Origin: Lentimicrobiaceae bacterium
GTDB taxonomy: Bacteria > Bacteroidota > Bacteroidia > Bacteroidales > JAGNHN01
Direction: 5' to 3'
DNA: 64,000 bases
NCBI GenBank assembly: GCA_018001695.1
Contig: JAGNHN010000005.1
Span: 1 to 64,000, forward strand
The notes below the pieces were generated by a model. It searched no databases. It had not been told where the DNA came from and worked only from the letters and a program-made list of their open reading frames with translations. The first letter of the stretch is position 1. Every line of letters starts with the position of its first letter. Made by a program: the position numbers and the translations under genes. Of this stretch, positions 43,853 to 51,713 are shown one piece after another.

Positions 43853-45403
43853 CTAAATCTTGATCTCGTCGTTGTTCTTATTAAACATATGATATTCAAG
43901 AAGATGATGAGAGTTGTCAGCTTTCATTCGGATCCATTTGCGGTATTGCCAGAACCACTTCTGCCGGATGGATGGCAACCCATTAGTCAGGAAAGCATAG
44001 ACATAAGGGTGTAGCGATAGCCTGAGGTATTTTTCATTTTGCTCCTGCAGCAGGTAGCGGATGGTATTCTCGATTTCATCTACCAGAAGAATACTGGGTT
44101 TAATCTGGCCGCTGCCTTCACAGGCTGGACATTTCTCCAGGATTTCCACATTCATTTCAGGGCGAACCCGCTGCCGTGTTATTTGCACCAGACCAAATTT
44201 GCTGGGAGGCAGAATAGTATGTTTGGCGCGGTCTTTGGCCATCTCTTCCCTGAGCTTCTGGAATAATTGTCTGCGGTTACTGGCGAGGTTCATGTCGATA
44301 AAATCAACCACGATGATCCCGCCCATATCTCTCAGCCTTAGCTGGCGTGCCAGCTCGGCGGCCGCTTCCAGGTTGACCTCCAGGGCATTGGTTTCCTGAT
44401 CCTGTCCTTTGTTGGTCCGGTGCCCACTATTGACATCAATCACATGCAGGGCTTCGGTATGTTCGATGATCAGATAGACGCCGCTCTTAATCGTGACGAT
44501 TTTGCCAAAAGTGCCCTTTATTTGCTTGTCAATTCCAAAATGCTCGAAGATGGGGACTTTCCCTTTATGCAACTTAACGATGCCGACCTTGTCCGGCGCG
44601 ATCCGCTGTATGTATTGCACCGTATCTTCATACAATACCGGGTCATTCACATGAATATGGTTGAATGACGCGTTTAAAAGGTCCCGAAGAATAGTGGAAG
44701 TCCTGTCAAGCTCGCTCAACAGTTTCTGGGGTGGTTTTGCAGTCGTTAGAACCCTTGCTATGGCCTCCCATTTCTTCAGGAGGTTCTGCAGGTCAGTGTC
44801 CAGGTCAGCCACCTTCTTGTTTTCTGCCACCGTGCGGATGATCACCCCGAAGTTCTTGGGTTTGATGCTGGTAATAAGACGCTTAAGTCTGTTTCTTTCT
44901 TCGCTCTGCCGAATCTTTTGGCTGACACTGATGCGGTTGGAGAAGGGGACTAAGACCAGATAACGTCCGGCCAGCGAGATTTCAGATGATATTCTCGGCC
45001 CTTTCGTTGAGATAGGTTCCTTGGCAATCTGAACGATAATGGACTGATTGGCAGCCAGTACCGTTCCTATTTTGCTGGTTTTTTCAATGTCTTCTTCCAG
45101 CTCAAAATCAGACAGGTTGGGCTGCAAGGGTTTTCCCCCCTGCATCAGTTTCATGAACTTCAACAGTGAACGGATCTGTGGTCCCAGATCAAGATAATGC
45201 AGGAACGCATCCTTCTCATACCCTACATCGACAAAAGCCGCATTGAGCCCGGGCATGATTTTCCTGACCCTGCCCAGGTAGATATCCCCAACTGCAAAGT
45301 TATTGTTGGTGTTATCCTTATGAAGCTCAACGAGTTGCTTGTCTTCAAGTAAGGCAATACTGACTTCGGATTGCCCCGAGTCGATAATCAGTTCTTTGTT
45401 CAC
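43853..45403 (-). CDS. rng: Ribonuclease G/E
   Basis: 516 residues from GTG 45403. An S1-like RNA-binding domain near the N-terminus (GDIYLGRVRKIMPGLNAAFVDVGYEKDAFLH) is followed by the RNase E/G catalytic core (DVNSGH with its two-metal Asp in VDFIDM) and the zinc-link region C-P-A-C. The enzyme cleaves AU-rich single-stranded RNA for rRNA processing and mRNA decay. TTG 45448 is the other possible start; GTG 45403 gives the family N-terminus NKELIIDSG. A long hairpin lies in the leader. Confidence 0.92.
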   Translation of the reverse strand: MNKELIIDSGQSEVSIALLEDKQLVELHKDNTNNNFAVGDIYLGRVRKIMPGLNAAFVDVGYEKDAFLHYLDLGPQIRSLLKFMKLMQGGKPLQPNLSDFELEEDIEKTSKIGTVLAANQSIIVQIAKEPISTKGPRISSEISLAGRYLVLVPFSNRISVSQKIRQSEERNRLKRLITSIKPKNFGVIIRTVAENKKVADLDTDLQNLLKKWEAIARVLTTAKPPQKLLSELDRTSTILRDLLNASFNHIHVNDPVLYEDTVQYIQRIAPDKVGIVKLHKGKVPIFEHFGIDKQIKGTFGKIVTIKSGVYLIIEHTEALHVIDVNSGHRTNKGQDQETNALEVNLEAAAELARQLRLRDMGGIIVVDFIDMNLASNRRQLFQKLREEMAKDRAKHTILPPSKFGLVQITRQRVRPEMNVEILEKCPACEGSGQIKPSILLVDEIENTIRYLLQEQNEKYLRLSLHPYVYAFLTNGLPSIRQKWFWQYRKWIRMKADNSHHLLEYHMFNKNNDEIKI

Positions 45404-45485
45404 ATGAGTATCAATTGGGTTCGCTTTCTCATTCGGCGGGATCCTCAAGGAACGGTTAAGCCCTTGGCTGGTACCTCTCTAATAC

Positions 45486-45524
45486 ATTTATCACACAATG
45501 CCATTTCAGCGTTGTGTGATAAAT
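45486..45524 (-). ncRNA. 16-base-pair stem-loop in the rng leader
   Basis: Arms ATTTATCACACAATGC and GCGTTGTGTGATAAAT pair over 16 positions with a single G-T wobble, around a 7-base loop. It lies between the small basic gene (stop 45550) and rng. On the minus strand no T-run follows it, so it is not a standard terminator. RNase E of E. coli controls itself through a leader hairpin; this could work in the same way, or mark a cleavage site that separates the HU and rng messages. Confidence 0.6.
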
Positions 45525-45549
45525 TGAAAGCCAGATCTGTATCTGGTTG

Positions 45550-45639
45550 TTATTTCTTCTTATGCCTGTTCTTCCGTAAGCGTTTTTTCCGCTTGTGTGT
45601 GGCCATCTTATGCCGTTTCCTCTTCTTTCCGCTTGGCAT
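45550..45639 (-). CDS. 29-residue basic protein, bL38-like candidate
   Basis: A 90-base frame with ATG and TAA codes for MPSGKKRKRHKMATHKRKKR followed by LRKNRHKKK: 17 of 29 residues are Lys or Arg. A small protein of this kind is conserved beside HU/rng in Bacteroidota; it resembles the Bacteroidota-specific ribosomal protein bL38, but that assignment is from memory and is not certain. It lies 32 bases after HU and 146 bases before the rng GTG, so it is probably in the HU transcript. It binds rRNA if it is a ribosomal protein. Confidence 0.65.
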   Translation of the reverse strand: MPSGKKRKRHKMATHKRKKRLRKNRHKKK

Positions 45640-45671
45640 CTGCTCGTTGTTTTGTAAGGTATTGAACTGAA

Positions 45672-45956
45672 TTACTTCACCTTATGCTTCACTTCGCTCA
45701 GGAAGGTCTTCGCGGGTTTGAAGGCGGGAATATTATGTGAAGGGATAATGATGGTCGTATTCCTGGAAATATTCCGGCCGGTTTTTTCAGCCCTCTTCTT
45801 GATGGTGAAGCTGCCAAAACCGCGCAGATAAACATTTTCTCCGTTTGTCAGGGAATTCTTTACTGATTCCATGAAGGCTTCAACGGTGGCTTGTACAGCG
45901 ACTTTCTCGATACCGGTCTTGTTGGCGATCTCGGCTACGATTTCTGCTTTGGTCAT
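45672..45956 (-). CDS. hup: HU family DNA-binding protein
   Basis: 94 residues, the usual length. The fold is a two-helix start (KAEIVAEIANKTG...VEAFMESV), then beta arms with the conserved GFGSF and the tip NIPAFKPAKTF, where FKP bends DNA. It is a dimeric nucleoid protein. Its promoter has both -7 and -33 boxes. It precedes a small basic protein and rng. Confidence 0.95.
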   Translation of the reverse strand: MTKAEIVAEIANKTGIEKVAVQATVEAFMESVKNSLTNGENVYLRGFGSFTIKKRAEKTGRNISRNTTIIIPSHNIPAFKPAKTFLSEVKHKVK

Positions 45957-46003
45957 GTCAAAATATTTTTAAAGGGTTAATAATGAATTTTTTATTGAGG
46001 CTG

Positions 46004-46033
46004 CAAATATAAAGTTTTTTAATCCATTACAAA
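46004..46033 (-). promoter_or_regulatory. Promoter of HU with both -7 and -33 boxes
   Basis: On the minus strand the -33 TTTG (46030-46033) is followed after 18 bases by TATATTTG (46004-46011), 48 bases before the HU ATG. It is the best Bacteroidota-type promoter in the window. mutY starts divergently. Confidence 0.65.
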
Positions 46034-46090
46034 AATATTGGATAAAAATCTCAGGAGGATGCACTTTTGCATTTTGCTGATAACGAACTC

Positions 46091-47182
46091 ATGACAATAA
46101 GCGATCACCTCATCCGGTGGTACCGGAAAAACCAGCGGAAGCTTCCCTGGCGGCTGAGCCGGGATCCATACAAGATATGGGTTTCGGAGATCATTCTTCA
46201 ACAGACCAGAGTTGAGCAGGGACTCCCATATTATCAGCGGTTTATGGAGAGATTCCCCAGTGTGGAGCTCCTGGCCGCTGCCGCTGAGGAGGAATTGCTC
46301 TATCAGTGGCAGGGCTTGGGTTATTATACCCGTGCAAGGAATATGCATAAGACTGCCAGGCTTGTTGTGGCATCACTGGGTTCAGTTTTTCCAACAGACC
46401 ATAGTGTTTTGCTCCGGCTTCCCGGCATCGGACCCTATACCGCTGCTGCCATTGCTTCTATTGCCGGTGGACACGCCACTCCAGTTGTAGATGGAAATGT
46501 GATCCGGGTGATTACACGGATCTTTGGGATAGATGGGGAGATCGGCAGACGGGAAACGATGGCTGCCATCCAGGACCGCGCACATTCCCTCCTTCGTGGT
46601 CAGGATCCCGGTGAAATGAACCAGGCCCTCATGGAGTTCGGAGCGCTGCAGTGTGTTCCTGTAAAACCAGATTGCACTACATGCCCGGTAGTCGATCAAT
46701 GTTCTGCTTTTGCCACTGATCGGGTGAGTGCCTTGCCGCGCAAAAAGCCAAAAACGTCTCCTCGGCCCCGTTTCCTGCATGCGCTTGTGTTCTATGAAAA
46801 GACTGTACCGGCTTTCACTTATCTCACCCGCCGGGATACCAACGACATCTGGAAAGGCTTGTATACCTTTCCTTTTATTGAGAAGGATGCGTTGTTATCC
46901 TGGGAAGAAATAATACAAGTAGCAGAATGTCAATCATATAATATTTCAAGCAACCTGGAGAAATCTCCTTCCTGTTTTGACTTGACGCATGTCCTTACAC
47001 ATCAGAAACTCTATGTGCGTTTCTTTGTCATACATATAAGCGGCTGCCCACAAATACCCTTTCTCCCTGAATCCTTGATCAGGGTTGAGATCGACTCCCT
47101 CATGAATTATCCTATGCCAAGACTGATGCACAGATTCCTCGATCGCTGGGATCCCAGGAAAAACGACCCGGCTCAGTTCTAA
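46091..47182 (+). CDS. mutY: Adenine DNA glycosylase MutY
   Basis: 363 residues from ATG 46091. The HhH-GPD fold carries the catalytic Glu in SEIILQQTRV, LPGIGPYTAAAI (helix-hairpin-helix) and VDGNV (Asp). The iron-sulfur cluster has C-x6-C-x2-C-x5-C (CVPVKPDCTTCPVVDQC). A C-terminal NUDIX-like domain recognises 8-oxoG. It removes A mispaired with 8-oxoG. A TTG 24 bases upstream is unlikely because it sits in the -7-like box (CACTTTTG). Confidence 0.94.
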   Translation: MTISDHLIRWYRKNQRKLPWRLSRDPYKIWVSEIILQQTRVEQGLPYYQRFMERFPSVELLAAAAEEELLYQWQGLGYYTRARNMHKTARLVVASLGSVFPTDHSVLLRLPGIGPYTAAAIASIAGGHATPVVDGNVIRVITRIFGIDGEIGRRETMAAIQDRAHSLLRGQDPGEMNQALMEFGALQCVPVKPDCTTCPVVDQCSAFATDRVSALPRKKPKTSPRPRFLHALVFYEKTVPAFTYLTRRDTNDIWKGLYTFPFIEKDALLSWEEIIQVAECQSYNISSNLEKSPSCFDLTHVLTHQKLYVRFFVIHISGCPQIPFLPESLIRVEIDSLMNYPMPRLMHRFLDRWDPRKNDPAQF

Positions 47183-47242
47183 TCCCATGAATATTCAAAT
47201 TTTTTAATGTCAATTTTCCGTTTTTAGCTCTTTCTTCGTATA

Positions 47243-47250
47243 TATATTTG
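47243..47250 (+). promoter_or_regulatory. -7 box of ssb
   Basis: TATATTTG, 35 bases before the ssb ATG. Confidence 0.5.
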
Positions 47251-47284
47251 TATTCAAACATTCATTCACAAAAAAACCGAGGCG

Positions 47285-47713
47285 ATGGCAAACGGAGTAA
47301 ACAAGGTGATCCTGATCGGACACCTGGGGAGGGATCCAGAAGTAACCAGTTTTGAGAACGGGGTGAAAAAAGCAACGTTTACACTGGCAACAACGGAGAG
47401 TTACAAGAACAAGGAAGGCCAGCGGGTTGATCAAACGGAATGGCATAACATTGTGCTTTGGCGGGGCCTGGCAGAGGTGGCCCAATCTTACCTCAAAAAG
47501 GGGAACCAGGTCTTCATTGAAGGCCGGATCAAGACCAGATCATATGATGACAAGGATGGCAACAAGCGGTATATCACAGAAATACTCGCTGACAACATGA
47601 CCATGCTTGGAGGACGCCGTGAGGCTGGACAGGATTACGCTGAACAAACACCAGCGGCTACCGAAGTTCCGGATACGATGCTTGCCGCCGAAGAGGATGA
47701 CCTCCCATTCTAG
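47285..47713 (+). CDS. ssb: Single-stranded DNA-binding protein
   Basis: 142 residues: one OB fold (NKVILIGHLGRDPEV; KKATFTLAT; TEWHNIVLWRGLAEVA; KKGNQVFIEGRI) and a disordered tail ending EEDDLPF, the tip that recruits repair and replication proteins. It forms tetramers on ssDNA. It lies after mutY, as in many Bacteroidota, but here gldE does not follow. Confidence 0.96.
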   Translation: MANGVNKVILIGHLGRDPEVTSFENGVKKATFTLATTESYKNKEGQRVDQTEWHNIVLWRGLAEVAQSYLKKGNQVFIEGRIKTRSYDDKDGNKRYITEILADNMTMLGGRREAGQDYAEQTPAATEVPDTMLAAEEDDLPF

Positions 47714-47728
47714 TCACAAATCAGGTGT

Positions 47729-47785
47729 CAGTGAGCAGTAAGTGCTAGTGGATTTGTTTCCATCTCCAGACCAAGCTGCTCACTG
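47729..47785. repeat. Inverted repeat after ssb
   Basis: CAGTGAGCAG (47729-47738) and CTGCTCACTG (47776-47785) are perfect 10-base inverted arms with a 37-base loop. It may act as a 3' stem of ssb or be a remnant of repeats. Confidence 0.45.
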
Positions 47786-47842
47786 TCATCTGTTTGTTGA
47801 TATAACCCGTGATCAGTTCACAGCGATCAGTCATCAACAACC

Positions 47843-48017
47843 ATTCGTAATTCGTAATTACCTGAATATCAATTCGTAATTCGTAATTCGTAATTTGTAA
47901 TTACCTGAATATCAATTCGTAATTCGTAATTCGTACTTTGTAATTACCTGAATATCAATTCGTAATTCGTAATTCGTAATTTGTAATTACCTGATCCCTA
48001 ATTCCTAATTCCTAATT
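47843..48017. repeat. Nested tandem repeat: TTCGTAA heptamers in a 43-base unit
   Basis: A 43-base unit is formed by A, three TTCGTAA, one TTTGTAA and TTACCTGAATATCA. It occurs as a 29-base form (47843-47871), two full copies (47872-47914, 47915-47957, with one heptamer changed to TTCGTAC) and a 37-base partial (47958-47994), then degenerates to TTCCTAA copies that run up to the stop of the carbonic anhydrase gene (48018). Copies are nearly identical, so the array is recent. It fills the gap between the convergent ssb and carbonic anhydrase genes. Confidence 0.85.
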
Positions 48018-48530
48018 TCATTCGTACCACGACGCGTACATCCCATAGCTTTTCGCAATGCGGAGTACCTGGCCTTCCAGCAATGACTTGTCGATATCCT
48101 TGATCTTCTTAGCAGGAACGCCTGCAAAGACGCTGCCCGAGGGGACGACCGTATTCTCTGTCACCAATGCACCTGCCGCAATAATGCTATGTGATTCAAC
48201 CACAGCGCCATCCATTATGATTGCACCCATCCCGATTAAAACATTGTCGTGTATGGTGCAGCCATGGACAATGGCCCGGTGAGCAATCGAGACGTTATTC
48301 CCAATATTGACCGGGGCCTTCTGATAGGTGCAGTGGATAATGGCGCCGTCCTGAATGTTGACATGGTTTCCAATGCGTATGCTGTGCACATCTCCGCGCA
48401 CAACAGCATTGAACCATACACTGCAACCTTCGCCCATGACCACATCACCTGTGATCGTTGCATTATCGGCCAACCAGCAGCCTTCGCCAAGGCTGGGCCA
48501 TATCCCTTTCACGGCTTTGATCAGTGCCAT
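48018..48530 (-). CDS. Gamma-carbonic anhydrase-like hexapeptide protein
   Basis: 170 residues of left-handed beta-helix (I/V-x-G-x repeats such as VVMGEGCSV and AIIMDGAVV) with the metal-binding His in NIQDGAIIHCT, IAHRAIVHGC and the Cam-like arrangement. The C-terminus (VFAGVPAKKIKDID) is typical of the YrdA/PaaY group. Zinc or iron binding and carbonic anhydrase activity are possible but many members are inactive. It follows nadB by 13 bases on the same strand. Confidence 0.85.
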   Translation of the reverse strand: MALIKAVKGIWPSLGEGCWLADNATITGDVVMGEGCSVWFNAVVRGDVHSIRIGNHVNIQDGAIIHCTYQKAPVNIGNNVSIAHRAIVHGCTIHDNVLIGMGAIIMDGAVVESHSIIAAGALVTENTVVPSGSVFAGVPAKKIKDIDKSLLEGQVLRIAKSYGMYASWYE

Positions 48531-48543
48531 AGGTGTTCTTTCT

Positions 48544-50142
48544 TTAAAGTTCGTGTCTGTTATAAAATCCCGGACGACTCATATCCTTAGGATAGTCTAT
48601 GTTAAAATGCAGTCCCCGGCTTTCCTTCCGCTCCTGTGCCATCTTTGTGATGAGGTAGGCCACATTGATCATGTTCCTCAGCTCACATATGCTTGAGGTC
48701 ACAACAGATTTGTTGTACAGATCTTCTGTTTCACGATAGATAATCCTCAGCCTGTCCAGGGCGCGTTTCAATCGCAGGTTGGAGCGCACGATCCCAACGT
48801 AGTTGCTCATGATGGCCTGTAGTTCTTTTAATGACTGGGTCACCAATACCAACTCCTCATTCAGTATCATACCTTCAGCATCCCAGTCCGGGATTTTATC
48901 ATTGAAAGAGGAGGTATGCAGGGTGCTGGCTGCATCCAGACTGGCACGGTGAGAAAATACTACTGCTTCCAGCAAAGAGTTGGAAGCCAGACGATTAGCG
49001 CCATGAAGGCCTGTGGATGCACATTCTCCGGTGGCATACAGGTTCTGAATGCTGGTTCGGGCGTGCTCGTCGACCACAATACCTCCGCACATGTAGTGGG
49101 CAGCCGGAACAACAGGTATCATTTCTTTTGTGATATCAAGTCCGATACTGAGGCATTTGGCGTAGATACCCGGAAAATGACCGATAAGGGCGTTGCGGTC
49201 CAGGTGCAGACAATCGAGGTAAACATGTTCCGACCCGCTAAGCTTCATCTCATTGTCGATGGCTCGCGCAACGATGTCACGGGGTGCCAATGAACCCCGC
49301 TCGTCATATTTATGCATGAATTCCTGACCGGCATGGTTTTTCAGCACAGCTCCGAACCCCCGCATGGCTTCGGTGATCAGGAAAGAAGGTTTTTCCCGGG
49401 GATTGTACAAAGCGGTAGGATGGAACTGATAGAACTCCATCTTATCTACCATCCCCTTGGCGCGATATACCATGGCAATTCCGTCTCCCGTACTGATGAC
49501 AGGGTTGGTGGTTGTGGCATACACATTGCCCGCACCACCTGTTGCCAGCAGGACTTTACGGGCCAGCAGGGTAAGGATGATGTTCTTGTCAATGTCGAGC
49601 ACATAGGCCCCAAAGCATTGGATATCCTGTGATCTCCTGTTTACTTCGACGCCGAGATGGTGCTGGGTAAGGAGGTCAATGGTGAAATGATTCTCCAGGA
49701 TTTCGATGTTGGGGTGTTCCTTAACCTGTTTCAGCAAGGCTTTTTCAATCTCCGCCCCGGTACTGTCTTTATGGTGAAGCACGCGATATTCTGAATGACC
49801 TCCTTCCCTGGCCAGGTCATACCTGCCGCTGGGCGTGCGGTCAAAATCGGCGCCCCAGGCTATCAGTTCCTTAATCCTATCCGTCGATTCCGTAATCGTA
49901 ATCCTTACGATACGTTCATCGCTCAGTTCATCCCCGGCGATCATGGTATCGCGGATGTGTTTTTCATAGGTATCCGGCGTGTACATCACAGCGGCGATCC
50001 CACCCTGGGCATAACGCGTGGCTGTTTCTTCCGCCCGTGTTTTCGTGACAATGCACACAGACCCATGACTGGCTACCTTCAGGGCATAGGACAAGCCTGC
50101 AATGCCGCTGCCGATGACCAGGAAATCGACTTTCTTTCTCAT
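48544..50142 (-). CDS. nadB: L-aspartate oxidase NadB
   Basis: 532 residues from ATG 50142. The FAD site FLVIGSGIAGLSYALKV leads, then RYAQGGIAAV, EGGHSEYRVLH, HYMCGGIVVDEHARTSI and the CASTGLHGANRLASNSLLEAVV block; all are family signatures. It oxidises L-aspartate to iminoaspartate for NAD synthesis. An ATG 24 bases upstream (50166) falls in the -7 box and is not used. nadA and nadC are outside the window. Confidence 0.94.
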   Translation of the reverse strand: MRKKVDFLVIGSGIAGLSYALKVASHGSVCIVTKTRAEETATRYAQGGIAAVMYTPDTYEKHIRDTMIAGDELSDERIVRITITESTDRIKELIAWGADFDRTPSGRYDLAREGGHSEYRVLHHKDSTGAEIEKALLKQVKEHPNIEILENHFTIDLLTQHHLGVEVNRRSQDIQCFGAYVLDIDKNIILTLLARKVLLATGGAGNVYATTTNPVISTGDGIAMVYRAKGMVDKMEFYQFHPTALYNPREKPSFLITEAMRGFGAVLKNHAGQEFMHKYDERGSLAPRDIVARAIDNEMKLSGSEHVYLDCLHLDRNALIGHFPGIYAKCLSIGLDITKEMIPVVPAAHYMCGGIVVDEHARTSIQNLYATGECASTGLHGANRLASNSLLEAVVFSHRASLDAASTLHTSSFNDKIPDWDAEGMILNEELVLVTQSLKELQAIMSNYVGIVRSNLRLKRALDRLRIIYRETEDLYNKSVVTSSICELRNMINVAYLITKMAQERKESRGLHFNIDYPKDMSRPGFYNRHEL

Positions 50143-50163
50143 GCTGATGGAAAGTATAGGGTG

Positions 50164-50171
50164 CAAAGATA
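50164..50171 (-). promoter_or_regulatory. -7 box of nadB
   Basis: TATCTTTG on the minus strand, 22 bases before ATG 50142. It overlaps the upstream ATG at 50166 and so fixes the nadB start. Confidence 0.55.
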
Positions 50172-50216
50172 GCTGAATCCTGCATTTTTACTTTTTGGTC
50201 AGGATCAATGGCTGGG

Positions 50217-50251
50217 AAATAAAAAAGAGGCTGCCGGAATGACAGCCTCTT
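50217..50251 (-). terminator. Rho-independent terminator of the SusC/SusD operon
   Basis: On the minus strand: AAGAGGCTG, a 9-base loop, CAGCCTCTT and then a T-run, just after the SusD stop (50274). It is the clearest intrinsic terminator in the window. Confidence 0.8.
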
Positions 50252-50273
50252 CTTTCTCTAACCTAAAACCAGA

Positions 50274-51704
50274 TTATTCGGTACCACCAGCCCACCAGGT
50301 TTTATCAAAGATGGTCCATTTGGGTACATTGGCGGAGTTCGAAGAAATCTCGCTCAAAGCCCAGGGGAACCTCCAGATAAAGCCAACGGTTGCGTTGTTG
50401 GGATTCTTCATTTCCGGAATACCGGTACGTTTGTAGTCATTGTATGCTTCAATGGCTTCCCTGTCGAAGAAGGCGATATACTTCTGGGTCAGGATTTCAT
50501 TGAGTTCGTTGCCGGCAGTCAACCTCGGGTCAACCTCGGTATTGAAATACGTGTCACCACCTGCTGTGCCAACAAAGGCGAATGAAGCTTCCACGGCGGC
50601 TTTAAGGGCGTCTTTCCAGGTAGCGTCACCGGTACGGAATTTGGCTTCAGCTTCGATGAATTTGAGTTCATGATAGGTGAACAGCAGGATGGGTGAAGCC
50701 ATGGCATCATAACCGCTGGTGAACAAGGACTGGGAATATCCACCCTGTACCTGTTCTGCTGCGCCGATGGGTGCAATGTCAGCAGGATCTGTTGAACTGA
50801 AATAATCAGCCATACGCGGGTCGTTGCGGGTATTCATCAGATCAAAGATCGTGGTGGATACCGAGAGATGATCCCTCCAATACCAGAATTCACCCCAGGG
50901 GTTGGAGCCAGGAAGGGCCACTGCGAATCCTTTCAGCAGCATGGCATCGGCGGCACTGGCATAGGCATTGGGGATAGCAGCCAAAGCGGCCGTGGCAGCA
51001 GCATTGCCGTTCACCTTGGTAAGGCGGAGGGCAAAACGGGCCTTCAATGCGTTGGCCGTCTTGATCCATGCAGCCTTGTTGTTGGCGTTGCTCAGACTTC
51101 CATAGATATAATCTTTATCTCTATAGAATACTGTGGCTTTGTTCATGTTGGAAATAGCACTGTCGAGCAGGGCCATGATTTTGGGATAGAGTGTGGATTG
51201 TTTGTCGTACTTGGGGTAGACATTTTCCAATCCCTGGAAAGCTTCCGTATAAGGTACTTCACCCCATCCATCGGTAGCAATAGCCAGGTTGTAAGCCATC
51301 ATGATCTGGGCGATACCACGGGGCCAGTATTCAGTAGGCTCATCTCCGGTTGCCGGGTCGGTCTTATTAATGATGGTTTTCGCAATGTTCATCACATCGT
51401 AAATAGCATTCCAGCTATTGTTGAGCAGGGAAGAAGCATTTTGCGCAATGCGGCGGTCAGCCTGATGTGACTGGTTCCAGGTGCCTGCATTGTGTTCGAC
51501 GTAGACAGTGGCATACCATGCAATATCGGTTGCCGTGGATTCGAAGGCGCTCTTCAGCAGCAGATCCGGAATCAGGTTCTTGGACTGCATATTGAGCGCG
51601 TTATTGCGATCCTGGTTGATCTCATCCATTAAATCCTCACTGCAGGAGAAGAGCATAACGGAGATCAACATCAATGACAATATCTTTTTCATATTCATAG
51701 TCAT
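50274..51704 (-). CDS. SusD/RagB family nutrient-binding lipoprotein
   Basis: 476 residues. A lipoprotein signal (LISVMLFSC, Cys about 21) anchors it outside. The protein is mostly helical with TPR-like repeats, as in SusD, e.g. YWPRGIAQIMMAYNLAIATDGWGEVPYTEAF, where the GDvPYtea-like motif is a family signature. It binds nutrient at the surface and forms a lid over the SusC partner 9 bases upstream. An ATG at 51692 is an alternative start. No carbohydrate enzyme is near. Confidence 0.92.
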   Translation of the reverse strand: MTMNMKKILSLMLISVMLFSCSEDLMDEINQDRNNALNMQSKNLIPDLLLKSAFESTATDIAWYATVYVEHNAGTWNQSHQADRRIAQNASSLLNNSWNAIYDVMNIAKTIINKTDPATGDEPTEYWPRGIAQIMMAYNLAIATDGWGEVPYTEAFQGLENVYPKYDKQSTLYPKIMALLDSAISNMNKATVFYRDKDYIYGSLSNANNKAAWIKTANALKARFALRLTKVNGNAAATAALAAIPNAYASAADAMLLKGFAVALPGSNPWGEFWYWRDHLSVSTTIFDLMNTRNDPRMADYFSSTDPADIAPIGAAEQVQGGYSQSLFTSGYDAMASPILLFTYHELKFIEAEAKFRTGDATWKDALKAAVEASFAFVGTAGGDTYFNTEVDPRLTAGNELNEILTQKYIAFFDREAIEAYNDYKRTGIPEMKNPNNATVGFIWRFPWALSEISSNSANVPKWTIFDKTWWAGGTE

Positions 51705-51713
51705 TTAAGGTGA

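Noticed and set aside
47843-48017. CRISPR array
   Set aside because: Repeat units abut each other with no unique spacers, and no cas gene is near; it is a tandem repeat.
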